Shown: positions 1-6,369, counted from the stretch's first letter. The stretch is DNA of 8,861 bases from CANHEE01 sp049316985 (GCA_049316985.1 JBMOJB010000153.1:1-8861), one strand, 5' to 3'. The notes: a model not told the origin generated them from the sequence alone. Program-made: numbers and translations.

Positions 1-274
1 ACTTATCTTTTTTGGTGCAAAGATAAGCTTCTCCCCATAAAATTAATCTGAGCCTTTTATAAGGCAACAAAAGATCATCCAGGAGGAAATCAATTTTTAC
101 AAATTCAGTATAATTCAGGTCCTGATCGATGATGGTCAGGTCGATATCTGATCCATTTCTATAATTGCCTTTGGCTCTTGATCCATACAAGATGACTTTT
201 TCAACTTTAGGGAAGTCCTTAAAAATAGCATTTATAAGAGCAATATTAGTTTCTGACAAACCAAATCTATTCAT
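1..274 (-). CDS. MNT-type minimal nucleotidyltransferase, antitoxin of a HEPN/MNT module (partial, runs off left edge)
   Basis: The first 91 codons are visible and the frame is still open at the window edge. Residues 25-46 carry the polymerase-beta-like core: hydrophobic strand KVILYGS, then GSRAKGNYRNGSDIDL. This fits the GS-x10-DxD signature of MntA/HI0073-type enzymes, with G31-S32 and D43/D45 as the metal-binding pair. Characterised relatives transfer AMP from ATP to a tyrosine of the partner HEPN toxin and silence it. The ATG at 274 lies inside the last codons of the HEPN gene (8-nt overlap, shared ATGAATAG), so the two are translationally coupled. Odd point: after L-L-P-Y-K (residues 69-73) the family normally continues with a strand carrying the third catalytic aspartate and a conserved tail. 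Here the frame reads R-L-R-L-I-L-W-G-E, with no such residue. The module call is firm; whether the enzyme is intact is doubtful. Confidence 0.82.
   Translation of the reverse strand, partial: MNRFGLSETNIALINAIFKDFPKVEKVILYGSRAKGNYRNGSDIDLTIIDQDLNYTEFVKIDFLLDDLLLPYKRLRLILWGEAYLCTKKDK
2..27. repeat. 9-bp perfect inverted repeat at the left edge
   Basis: CTTATCTTT at 2-10 is the exact reverse complement of AAAGATAAG at 19-27, with an 8-nt loop. It lies inside the abnormal 3' part of the nucleotidyltransferase frame. The right arm overlaps a promoter-like box on the minus strand. It may be a hairpin, an operator or a coincidence in AT-rich DNA; the window ends too soon to tell. Confidence 0.4.
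18..25 (-). promoter_or_regulatory. Candidate Bacteroidota -7 box (TATCTTTG) reading leftward
   Basis: On the minus strand this reads TATCTTTG followed by CACC, an exact match to TAnnTTTG. No TTG at a normal -33 spacing is visible upstream. If used, transcription would start about 6 nt further left and serve a gene outside the window. Its position inside the nucleotidyltransferase reading frame suggests that the frame here is no longer under protein-level constraint. Confidence 0.35.
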
Positions 275-674
275 TTTTCAGGTAGTTTGACATTTTATGC
301 TTGAAATCAACAAATAGTGCTTCATACAAACTGACAATCTCACTTACAATCTCATCCGCAATTTCTTCATTGTAAGCATGAGCACTTAAATTTCGACTTT
401 TAATCATTTTCATCCACGATTCTCCATCTTCAATCAATCCTTTCTGAAAAGCTTCTCTTGTAGCATCTCGAGAACCCATTATTCCCTGTGAACCTTGCAT
501 TTCGAAAAAATCCTTCATTACTTTCCACGACAATTCATGCGTAAGTTCAAAAGTTTTAATTAGTGCGAGTTTGTCAACTTCACTTAGACTTTCTATTTTA
601 CTAATATTTTGCAGTTGATTCAGCGCTTTGCGGAAATTTGGGAAACGCTGCTTCCATTTGATATCTTCTTCCAT
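267..674 (-). CDS. HEPN-domain protein, HI0074-type nucleotidyltransferase substrate-binding family (putative RNase toxin)
   Basis: A protein of 135 residues, normal length for this all-helical family (NTase_sub_bind, HI0074-like). The N-terminal part W7-K-Q-R-F-P-N-F through residues 40-56 (T-F-E-L-T-H-E-L-S-W-K-V-M-K-D) is the conserved helical core. Residues 94-101 read RNLSAHAY, which fits the HEPN catalytic motif R-x4-H (R94, H99) followed by x-Y (Y101). In the characterised Shewanella HepT/MntA pair, R-x4-H is the RNase site and that tyrosine is the AMP acceptor. The start ATG at 674 gives the usual N-terminus. The gene comes first, with the MNT gene starting inside its last codons, so both proteins are probably made from one message. 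The toxin role is inferred from the family. An older reading is that HI0074 binds the substrate nucleotide for HI0073. Confidence 0.88.
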   Translation of the reverse strand: MEEDIKWKQRFPNFRKALNQLQNISKIESLSEVDKLALIKTFELTHELSWKVMKDFFEMQGSQGIMGSRDATREAFQKGLIEDGESWMKMIKSRNLSAHAYNEEIADEIVSEIVSLYEALFVDFKHKMSNYLKNE

Positions 675-692
675 ACCAATAGATTTTGCCTG

Positions 693-700
693 TAAAGATA
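693..700 (-). promoter_or_regulatory. Weak candidate -7 box for the HEPN/MNT operon
   Basis: The minus strand reads TATCTTTA, one mismatch (last base) from TAnnTTTG, 18 nt before the HEPN start codon. No -33 TTG at proper spacing is visible. It is the best candidate in the 204-bp divergent spacer (675-878) on this strand. Confidence 0.2.
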
Positions 701-837
701 CTATCTAATTTGCAATAATCTTATGACCCGGCACTTTAATCAGACGACGGCTTTTTATCAATAAAATATTTGCTACTGAACCTGAAAAATCATGATTTAA
801 ATATCTGTTAAACCCATTCAAAAATCATAAAATAGAC

Positions 838-845
838 TAATTTTG
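838..845 (+). promoter_or_regulatory. Bacteroidota -7 promoter box (TAATTTTG) of the Lpt permease gene
   Basis: TAATTTTG matches TAnnTTTG exactly and lies 33 nt before the ATG at 879, predicting a leader of about 27 nt. The surrounding 17 bp (829-847 area, AATAG-CTA-TTTTGCC) is nearly the same as the box before the downstream lipoprotein gene. A -33 TTG is not evident. The box also decides the start: a TTG at 843 that would extend the protein by 12 residues lies inside it, so it cannot be translated from this promoter. Confidence 0.55.
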
Positions 846-878
846 CCTTTCTTCCGAATAACGGGGAGCCTGCATTTT

Positions 879-2456
879 ATGAAAAACCCTTTTAAAATCA
901 TCGATGTCTATGTGATCAAGTCTTTTGTTGCACCTTTTGTGCTCTGGACTTTGATTGCGCTATTTGTACTACTCCTGCAAATGATGTGGGTGTATATCGA
1001 TGAAATCATGGGCAAAGGTGCCGGACTTTTTTTCATTACAGAAATGATCTTTTACCTCTCGGTATTTCTCGTTCCCCAAGCCATGTTGATTGGAGTGCTT
1101 ACAGCTTCAGTGATGAGTGTTGGCGGATTGGCCGAGAATTATGAGCTATCCAGTATGAAATCCGCAGGAGTATCAGTCCTCAGGATATTTCGACCTATCG
1201 TCTTGTTTTGCTGTCTGGTAGGACTGTTTTCTTATATCTGTTCCGACTTTCTTTCGCCCCTGGCCAAACTGAAATACAACGCGAGGCTATACGACATCAG
1301 AAGACAAAAACCTGCATTGGCGATCGATGAAGGGGTGTTTTCTGATAATTTCGCGGGTTATACCATCAGAATTGGCAAAAAAAATAACGATGGCCGTCAA
1401 ATCAGCGATGTGATGATTTATCAGGCAAGTAAACAAGCCGCAAACGGAACCAGTACCTTAAGTGAAGTGCTGGCCAAAAATGGAGAAATGTATGCCTCAG
1501 ATGATGAAAAATACATGATCATGCACCTGAAGGAAGGCAGGCGTTATGAAAAAGCAGGTTCAGACGAGGAGCATCGCTTTACATTTATCCGTACCTCGTT
1601 TGCGGAATGGACTAAAATTTTTGAAGTAGATGCATTGGAAAGAACAGACGAAAGACTTTTCGGCAACAATCAGGCTACCAAGACGGTAGCCCGACTGCGA
1701 ACGGATATCGATTCAATTGGCAAATACCTGACAGTTAAGAAATCTGAATTCGGAAAGATCTACTATAGCAACTTTTCAAGGGTGGATAAAAGTAAGGACA
1801 GTTCTAAAACGAAATTTGAGGTGGACATCAATCGCAATACCATCAGGAATCAATCAAAATACCGAATCACCGTACCTTTGGACAGCAGCAATCAAATGGT
1901 GCAGCATTTTGACAAAGCATTGCCAGAAATGGGATCAATCCTTTATACCTTTTCGCCCAAAGAACAGCATATGTTACTCAGCAGGGCCAAAGGAAACGCA
2001 GAAGGTATTCTGACACAGACGACCTCCAACATTAAGGCATTTGACAAAATCAGAGAATCCCAGGCCAAACATATCTGCGAATTGAACACCAAATTTCTGC
2101 TCTCGGTAATGTGTGTCATCTTCATTTTCGTTGGCGCACCCATGGGTGCAATCGTAAGAAAAGGAGGATTTGGCTTTCCGGTTTTGATCGCAATTTCTCT
2201 GTTTATTCTCTATATTTTCTGTTACATCATGTTTAGAAAACTGGGTGAACAAGGAAGTATTAATGCCTGGCTGGCTGTGTGGATGCCCGGACTGCTGATG
2301 TCCGCAATTGGCGTTTTCCTGACCTGGCACGCCAATAACGACCGCCCTGTTTTCAATTCCCAAAGGTGGAAGTTTATCAGTAAAGCCCTGAAGTGGCTTA
2401 GAAATTTGATAAGTAGGTTGGTACCCAAAAAGAAGAAGCAGACTTTGTCTTCCTGA
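879..2456 (+). CDS. LptF/LptG family permease (YjgP/YjgQ), LPS export inner-membrane subunit
   Basis: A protein of 525 residues from the ATG at 879, which begins M-K-N-P-F-K-I-I-D-V-Y-V-I-K-S-F. This is the amphipathic start typical of the family and directly precedes TM1 (about 17-40). TM2 is near 52-80 and TM3 near 101-124. A large periplasmic beta-jellyroll domain spans about 130-400. Three C-terminal TMs lie near 405-426, 431-452 and 462-484. The conserved G-A-P-M-G-A-I-V-R-K-G-G-F-G loop (419-432) after TM4 is diagnostic. LptF and LptG form the membrane channel of the LptB2FG ABC transporter, which extracts lipopolysaccharide from the inner membrane. Bacteroidota members are longer than E. 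coli LptF/G (about 360 residues) because the middle domain is expanded, as here. The tail is lysine/arginine rich and cytoplasmic. LptF and LptG cannot be told apart by eye, so no symbol is given. No lptB or second permease gene is in the window. Confidence 0.9.
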   Translation: MKNPFKIIDVYVIKSFVAPFVLWTLIALFVLLLQMMWVYIDEIMGKGAGLFFITEMIFYLSVFLVPQAMLIGVLTASVMSVGGLAENYELSSMKSAGVSVLRIFRPIVLFCCLVGLFSYICSDFLSPLAKLKYNARLYDIRRQKPALAIDEGVFSDNFAGYTIRIGKKNNDGRQISDVMIYQASKQAANGTSTLSEVLAKNGEMYASDDEKYMIMHLKEGRRYEKAGSDEEHRFTFIRTSFAEWTKIFEVDALERTDERLFGNNQATKTVARLRTDIDSIGKYLTVKKSEFGKIYYSNFSRVDKSKDSSKTKFEVDINRNTIRNQSKYRITVPLDSSNQMVQHFDKALPEMGSILYTFSPKEQHMLLSRAKGNAEGILTQTTSNIKAFDKIRESQAKHICELNTKFLLSVMCVIFIFVGAPMGAIVRKGGFGFPVLIAISLFILYIFCYIMFRKLGEQGSINAWLAVWMPGLLMSAIGVFLTWHANNDRPVFNSQRWKFISKALKWLRNLISRLVPKKKKQTLSS

Positions 2457-2570
2457 TAACCAAGAACAGATTACTTTCGATTTCAAGATCGCCGTTTGAT
2501 TACAATTTTTACAAACCAAATAATCTCATTTTTTTTTGGCAGATCACAAGATTTTTCAAATAGAATAGTC

Positions 2571-2578
2571 TATTTTTG
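2571..2578 (+). promoter_or_regulatory. Bacteroidota -7 promoter box (TATTTTTG) of the DUF4249-like lipoprotein gene
   Basis: TATTTTTG matches TAnnTTTG and ends 21 nt before the ATG at 2600, predicting a short leader of about 15 nt. The extended 17-bp context (2564-2580) differs at only two positions from the one before the Lpt permease gene. As there, a TTG that would extend the protein (2576) falls within the box and is rejected as a start. No good -33 TTG is seen. Confidence 0.55.
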
Positions 2579-2599
2579 CCGGATAAATTCAAAAAGAAT

Positions 2600-3643
2600 A
2601 TGTTGAGAAATCTTCTCTTAGTAGCAATTGTGGGTTGTATTGCGAGCGCTTGTTCAAACGAAATTGATCTGGTGGATACCAAAAAAGAAATTCCCGTTAT
2701 CTATGGTTTTCTCTCCCGAAAGGATACTGCTCATTATATCCGGATTGAAAGAGCGTTTGGAGACGATAAAATCAGCCCGGGAATCTTGGCGAAAAATATC
2801 GACTCTCTGTACTATAAAGACATTACCGTACAACTCATCCGCAAAAAAGACAATAGCGTTTTCACACTGACACGGGTGGACGGAAACAATGAAGGTTATG
2901 TGCGAGATACCGGTGTATTTTTAAATAAGCCGAATTATCTCTACAAGATCAACGCAAATAAAATCAACTTGTTCCCGAATGAAACTTACAAATTAGTGGT
3001 TAAAAGAAATGACGGAACAGCATTAGCAGAAGCAGAAACGATTGTTATTCCTGACATGTTGCTGCTTGAAGCCCGTACGCTGGCCGGACTTCCTCCGCGA
3101 CTTTCCGTGCAAGGTGGTTTCAGATTATTCTGGAATACCCCCGGAAATTCTTCTGAAATTCTGAATGCTAAGATATACGATGTAAAAATGATTATAGAAG
3201 TTACCGAGCGATTCGCAAATGAAGATAAGAAAGTAACTTTAACCTGGAATATAGCAAATGGCTATGTACCCAATCCTAAAACAAATTCGCAGCTTGAGCC
3301 GGGAACAAACACCGTACAGTATTGGGAAAAGGACGGCCAGGCTTTTTATCGCTTTCTTGCCCAAAACCTTGATGCTAACACAAAGCCTACAAGAGTTTTG
3401 AGTTCTATTAAAGTCAGGGTGGATGCAGCCGGACAGGAACTTTTCAATTACATCGATATTGCAAATATTAATCTCGGCATTACCGGAACAGAAGTACAAC
3501 CTACTTATACCAACATTAAAAACGGGTACGGTATTCTAAGCTCTCGAAATTATTTTATTTCCAATAAGATTACACTGTCGGGCAATTCGATTGATTCACT
3601 AAAAAACGGTCGATTTACAAAAAACTTCGGATTTGTTAATTAA
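2600..3643 (+). CDS. DUF4249-like Bacteroidota lipoprotein, function unknown
   Basis: A protein of 347 residues from the ATG at 2600. A hydrophobic signal (4-15) leads to a lipobox-like A-S-A-C with the lipidated Cys at 18, followed by S-N-E-I-D. Nothing shows whether it stays in the periplasm or reaches the cell surface. The motif E-I-P-V-I-Y-G-F-L at 30-38 followed by D-T-A-H-Y-I-R-I (42-49), beta-rich repeats, and P-T-Y-T-N-I-K-N-G-Y-G-I-L-S-S-R near the C-terminus (301-316) recall DUF4249-like lipoproteins of Bacteroidota. These often lie near TonB-dependent receptors and have no known activity. No enzyme motif is visible. The gene has its own promoter box, so it is not simply read from the Lpt permease gene 143 nt upstream. 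Its last codons form the left arm of a hairpin shared with convergent murB. The lipoprotein call is strong; the family name is tentative. Confidence 0.75.
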   Translation: MLRNLLLVAIVGCIASACSNEIDLVDTKKEIPVIYGFLSRKDTAHYIRIERAFGDDKISPGILAKNIDSLYYKDITVQLIRKKDNSVFTLTRVDGNNEGYVRDTGVFLNKPNYLYKINANKINLFPNETYKLVVKRNDGTALAEAETIVIPDMLLLEARTLAGLPPRLSVQGGFRLFWNTPGNSSEILNAKIYDVKMIIEVTERFANEDKKVTLTWNIANGYVPNPKTNSQLEPGTNTVQYWEKDGQAFYRFLAQNLDANTKPTRVLSSIKVRVDAAGQELFNYIDIANINLGITGTEVQPTYTNIKNGYGILSSRNYFISNKITLSGNSIDSLKNGRFTKNFGFVN

Positions 3644-3654
3644 ATCCGAAGTTT
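3622..3654 (-). terminator. 13-bp perfect hairpin between convergent genes, probable terminator of the murB operon
   Basis: AAACTTCGGATTT (3622-3634) and its exact reverse complement AAATCCGAAGTTT (3642-3654) enclose a 7-nt loop. Read on the minus strand, the stem runs into six T (A6 at 3619-3624 on the plus strand), the layout of an intrinsic terminator, starting 2 nt after the murB stop codon. Read on the plus strand only three T follow, so termination that way would be weaker. The hairpin contains the last codons and stop of the lipoprotein gene. Confidence 0.75.
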
Positions 3655-3656
3655 AC

Positions 3657-4649
3657 TCAGATCCAATTGACTTCCGGACTTATCTGAACCTCAAACTTTT
3701 CCCAAATGTCTTTTTGAATCATCAAGGCGAGGTCCACGATTTCCTGTCCTGTTGCGTTTCCATAATTGACAAGAACCAACGCTTGCTTTTCGTGGCAACC
3801 GCTGTTACCTACTCTCTTCCCTTTCCAGCCGGCTTGTTCGATCAGCCATCCTGCAGGCACCTTAACATTGCCATCCATTAGCGGATAGCTGGGCGCTTGC
3901 GGAAAACGCTCAATAAAGCGACTGAATTCCGCTGCTGACAAAGTAGGATTCTTAAAAAAACTGCCTGCATTTCCCAAAACTTTCGGATCGGGTAATTTGG
4001 AGCGGCGAATCTGAATCACCGCTTCACTGATATCTTTAATCGTAGGATGTTCAATATTTTTCTCGGTAAGGACCTTCTGAATATCGCCATATTGGACATT
4101 GATTATTGGAAACTTCTTCAGCTTAAAGCATACTGAACAGATAAAATACCTGCCTTTACCGGCTCTTTTAAAAAAGCTATCGCGGTAATCGAAATGGCAA
4201 TCCTCCTTACTAAAGGTTTCCTTTTCAAAGGTCGTGGTATTGATGGCTGTTAAAGAATCAAATACATCTTTCAATTCGACACCATAGGCACCAATGTTTT
4301 GAATCGGTGCAGCACCCACAGTACCCGGAATCAAAGATAAATTTTCAATTCCACCGTAGTTGTGGTCAATCGCCCATTGTACGAGTTCATGCCAGATTTC
4401 ACCTCCACCAACTTTCACGAGAATTTCCTGATCGTCTTCTTCGATTATCTCAATTCCCCTGATTTCATTTCTTAAAATGTGCGCATCTACATCCTTACAA
4501 AATAAGATATTACTCCCACCACCAAGAATGAAGATGGATTCATGATTTGCTTTCAAAAACTCAATCAGCTGCGTTTCTGACTTAATATGTACCATATCCA
4601 AAGCTGCGGCTCGGATACCAAAGGTATTGTAGGACAATAAATCCACCAT
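3657..4649 (-). CDS. murB: UDP-N-acetylenolpyruvoylglucosamine reductase (MurB), type I
   Basis: A cytoplasmic FAD enzyme that reduces UDP-GlcNAc-enolpyruvate to UDP-MurNAc with NADPH, the second committed step of peptidoglycan precursor synthesis. The protein has 330 residues. The FAD-binding domain carries I-L-G-G-G-S-N (41-47) and I-P-G-T-V-G-A-A-P-I-Q-N-I-G-A-Y-G (107-123). The substrate domain has Y-R-D-S-F-F-K (155-161), a type I feature. G-S-F-F-K-N-P (229-235) gives S230 as the proton donor, and P-E-V-N-W-I at the C-terminus gives the catalytic E326. The N-terminal S-Y-N-T-F-G-I is conserved, so the ATG at 4649 is right. The start lies 13 nt after the stop of the SCP2 gene, which implies co-transcription. 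It is apparently not in a classical mur/fts cluster, and it looks complete and functional. Confidence 0.97.
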   Translation of the reverse strand: MVDLLSYNTFGIRAAALDMVHIKSETQLIEFLKANHESIFILGGGSNILFCKDVDAHILRNEIRGIEIIEEDDQEILVKVGGGEIWHELVQWAIDHNYGGIENLSLIPGTVGAAPIQNIGAYGVELKDVFDSLTAINTTTFEKETFSKEDCHFDYRDSFFKRAGKGRYFICSVCFKLKKFPIINVQYGDIQKVLTEKNIEHPTIKDISEAVIQIRRSKLPDPKVLGNAGSFFKNPTLSAAEFSRFIERFPQAPSYPLMDGNVKVPAGWLIEQAGWKGKRVGNSGCHEKQALVLVNYGNATGQEIVDLALMIQKDIWEKFEVQISPEVNWI

Positions 4650-4662
4650 TCGCCTAATCGAT

Positions 4663-4977
4663 TTACATCAAGCCAAATATTTTGGCGTATTTCATCATTT
4701 CTCCGGGATTAGAGATCTTTAATTTACCTGTCATCATCGCCATCATTGGATTGACATCTTTATTCAAGAGTCCTTCAAGTGTGGATTTGGAAGAAGTTAC
4801 TTTACAGGAAGGTTCACCGACCAAACCCTCTTCTACTGATAATTTCCCGTCGTTCAGACTAAGGGTGTATTGGCCATCGGCACCAATATCAAAATGAAAA
4901 ACAGATGACATTCCCTCTACAGCGTCAGCGTTGATTTTACCGGGAAGCTTGTCGAAAAAATCTTTAATATTAACCAT
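4663..4977 (-). CDS. SCP2 sterol-binding domain-containing protein
   Basis: A stand-alone SCP2-like domain of 104 residues, the full size of the domain. The fold's hallmarks are visible. A start helix D-F-F-D-K-L-P (6-12) and beta strands F-H-F-D-I and Y-T-L-S-L-N-D-G-K-L (37-46) are followed by C-K-V-T-S-S (58-63). The C-terminal signature is N-P-M-M-A-M-M-T-G-K-L-K-I-S-N-P-G (76-92) before the final helix. The fold makes a hydrophobic tunnel that binds lipids or acyl chains in eukaryotic SCP2. Bacterial single-domain members have no settled substrate. There is no signal peptide, so it is cytoplasmic. It sits 39 nt after the upstream lipoprotein gene and 13 nt before murB, probably in one transcript. 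Confidence 0.9.
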   Translation of the reverse strand: MVNIKDFFDKLPGKINADAVEGMSSVFHFDIGADGQYTLSLNDGKLSVEEGLVGEPSCKVTSSKSTLEGLLNKDVNPMMAMMTGKLKISNPGEMMKYAKIFGLM

Positions 4978-5016
4978 TATTATAAATTGTTATGTGAATA
5001 AAATAAAATACTCGAT

Positions 5017-6093
5017 CTAATTGGACTTTAATATTAGCTCTATTTGCCGTATCAAGTCTTTTCCCTGGGTAGAAAATTTTGAAATTCCGGTCTCGTCTTT
5101 TTTGCTAAGCATCAAAAACATAAAATTATCAGCCAATATCTCGTCAGGATGGATGATGTAATTTGTATTGTCTCTGATCTGTCGGCTAAAGTCCGGAATA
5201 TCCTTCAAATTCAGTGTGCTACCCCCTTCTTTATTTGTAGCCACAACATAACCCCTGTTGATCGGTTTGATTTCAAACATTTCAAAAGTCAAGTAATTAA
5301 AAAATGCAGGCATCTTAGGATTGAACATCGGAGACTTGGAATAAATGATGGGAATCGCTTTGATTTCCTGCTCATCTGAAAGTTTCAAATTGATATAGTA
5401 TCGGTAATCCGTACCATCAGGATTCAAAAGGATCCTACTTTTTAATGGTTCAGAAATTTCGAGTGCGGCATTGGCCTCTAAATGACGAAAACCTATTAGT
5501 TCATACAATTTCTGACGCATAAGGGGGTTTTGACGCGAATAAACATGGAAAATCTCATGAATCATCACGCTCAGAAAATCTTCCTTATTTTGCTTTTTAA
5601 GCACATTGGCCGGAATTAAAATGCAATTCTCTCTGGTGTAGTACACTCCGTCGCCGTAATTTAAACTTCTGGTTTTTATCATCTGCTGCACGGGTGGGAA
5701 AATATTGGGGGAAACCGCGTCACAAAGTCGCTTCGCTTCCTTCATTGCTGAAACAACATATACCATTTCATCAGGCGTAAAATTTGTCACATCTCTCTGC
5801 AAAAAAGTAACATAAGCATCAAAAATATCTTTGGTCTGGTACTCAGGTCCAAAATTCCTCTTCATTTGAACCAACATATCAGTGACTGTTATCTTATCAA
5901 AAATCTGATCCGTATTGTCGGTAATAATAAGTTCTGACGCTTTTACACTGTCACAAAGTACGATGCTGTGTGTCTTATCAAGCTGAAAAGGCTGATTGCG
6001 CGATACTTTTATGGTGCTGCAAGACATGGCCGTACAGAGTAAAAGAACGGCAGATAACTGCATTATTAGATAAATTGTGGCTTTAGATCTCAT
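5017..6093 (-). CDS. Putative zinc metallopeptidase-like lipoprotein with HExxH motif
   Basis: A protein of 358 residues. A signal peptide with hydrophobic stretch 7-21 ends at A-M-S-C, giving lipidation at C25 and export. The centre holds M-I-H-E-I-F-H-V-Y (177-185), an HExxH zinc site (H179, E180, H183) in a helix preceded by hydrophobic residues. Far downstream, H-P-D-E-I-L-A-D-N-F (315-324) provides an ExxxD (E318, D322) that could be the third ligand, as in gluzincin peptidases. I could not assign a named peptidase family. Residues 50-130 look helical and 220-310 beta-rich. The gene is first in the probable operon with SCP2 and murB, and a TAnnTTTG box at 6171-6178 points at it. Catalytic activity is inferred only from the motif. 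The protein could instead be a binding protein that kept the fold. Confidence 0.7.
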   Translation of the reverse strand: MRSKATIYLIMQLSAVLLLCTAMSCSTIKVSRNQPFQLDKTHSIVLCDSVKASELIITDNTDQIFDKITVTDMLVQMKRNFGPEYQTKDIFDAYVTFLQRDVTNFTPDEMVYVVSAMKEAKRLCDAVSPNIFPPVQQMIKTRSLNYGDGVYYTRENCILIPANVLKKQNKEDFLSVMIHEIFHVYSRQNPLMRQKLYELIGFRHLEANAALEISEPLKSRILLNPDGTDYRYYINLKLSDEQEIKAIPIIYSKSPMFNPKMPAFFNYLTFEMFEIKPINRGYVVATNKEGGSTLNLKDIPDFSRQIRDNTNYIIHPDEILADNFMFLMLSKKDETGISKFSTQGKDLIRQIELILKSN

Positions 6094-6170
6094 ATTTTAG
6101 CTTTTTTCCTTTACACGTGATTTGTAACAACTGGATTTGAAACACAGTTCCTTGTTTTGTAAATATTCAA

Positions 6171-6178
6171 CAAAAATA
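6171..6178 (-). promoter_or_regulatory. Candidate -7 box (TATTTTTG) for the HExxH lipoprotein-SCP2-murB operon
   Basis: On the minus strand the bases read TATTTTTG, an exact TAnnTTTG match, 77 nt before the start codon at 6093, implying a leader of about 70 nt. Minus-strand TTG triplets occur 13 and 24 nt upstream, neither at ideal spacing. A 6-bp inverted repeat with a 9-nt spacer (6155-6175) overlaps the box. Confidence 0.4.
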
Positions 6179-6266
6179 CGAAAAGGCCACGCAAAAGCTT
6201 TGCAATAGTCCTGATATTTTGAATGAAAGTTTTAATCTGTGACAATTAGTTTCAATTAAAAATCAT

Positions 6267-6274
6267 TACTTTTG
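6267..6274 (+). promoter_or_regulatory. Candidate -7 box (TACTTTTG) before a 23-codon ORF
   Basis: An exact TAnnTTTG match ending 21 nt before the ATG at 6296, the same spacing as before the DUF4249-like lipoprotein gene. No -33 TTG at normal spacing. Matches by chance are expected at a rate of about one in this AT-rich spacer. Confidence 0.25.
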
Positions 6275-6295
6275 TCAAATGATCGATAAAAACTA

Positions 6296-6367
6296 ATGTC
6301 CAGTTTGTTTAAGTTCCTCTTCATTGCACTTTTTTTTAATTTTGTTACAATAAAAGTCAGCACTTGA
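6296..6367 (+). CDS. Possible 23-residue hydrophobic peptide / orphan signal peptide
   Basis: An ATG-started frame of 23 codons ending in TGA: M-S-S-L-F-K-F-L-F-I-A-L-F-F-N-F-V-T-I-K-V-S-T. It has one lysine, a hydrophobic core of about 12 residues and a polar end, like a Sec signal peptide or a tiny membrane peptide. A TAnnTTTG box precedes it at natural spacing and a 7-bp hairpin follows two bases after the stop. It could be the remnant of a lost exported-protein gene, a small membrane peptide or chance. There is no homology evidence. Confidence 0.2.
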   Translation: MSSLFKFLFIALFFNFVTIKVST

Positions 6368-6369
6368 TA

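Noticed and set aside
843..878. TTG-started N-terminal extension of the Lpt permease
   Set aside because: The TTG lies inside a TAnnTTTG promoter box, and the family N-terminus begins at the ATG at 879.
1974..2519. Minus-strand ORF of 181 codons opposite the Lpt permease C-terminus
   Set aside because: Antisense to conserved membrane segments of the permease; no family-like sequence, signal or promoter box.
2498..2539. Possible intrinsic terminator after the Lpt permease (GATTA/TAATC or CCAAA/TTTGG stems near a T9 run)
   Set aside because: The stems are only 5 bp, with an 18-nt loop in one case and the T-run inside the stem region in the other; not convincing.
2576..2599. TTG-started N-terminal extension of the DUF4249-like lipoprotein
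   Set aside because: It lies within and just after the promoter box. The ATG at 2600 gives a compact lipoprotein signal peptide.
6337..6344. Second plus-strand TAnnTTTG match (TAATTTTG) in the divergent spacer
   Set aside because: It falls inside the mini-ORF and T-rich DNA, no suitable start codon follows, and chance matches are expected in DNA this AT-rich.
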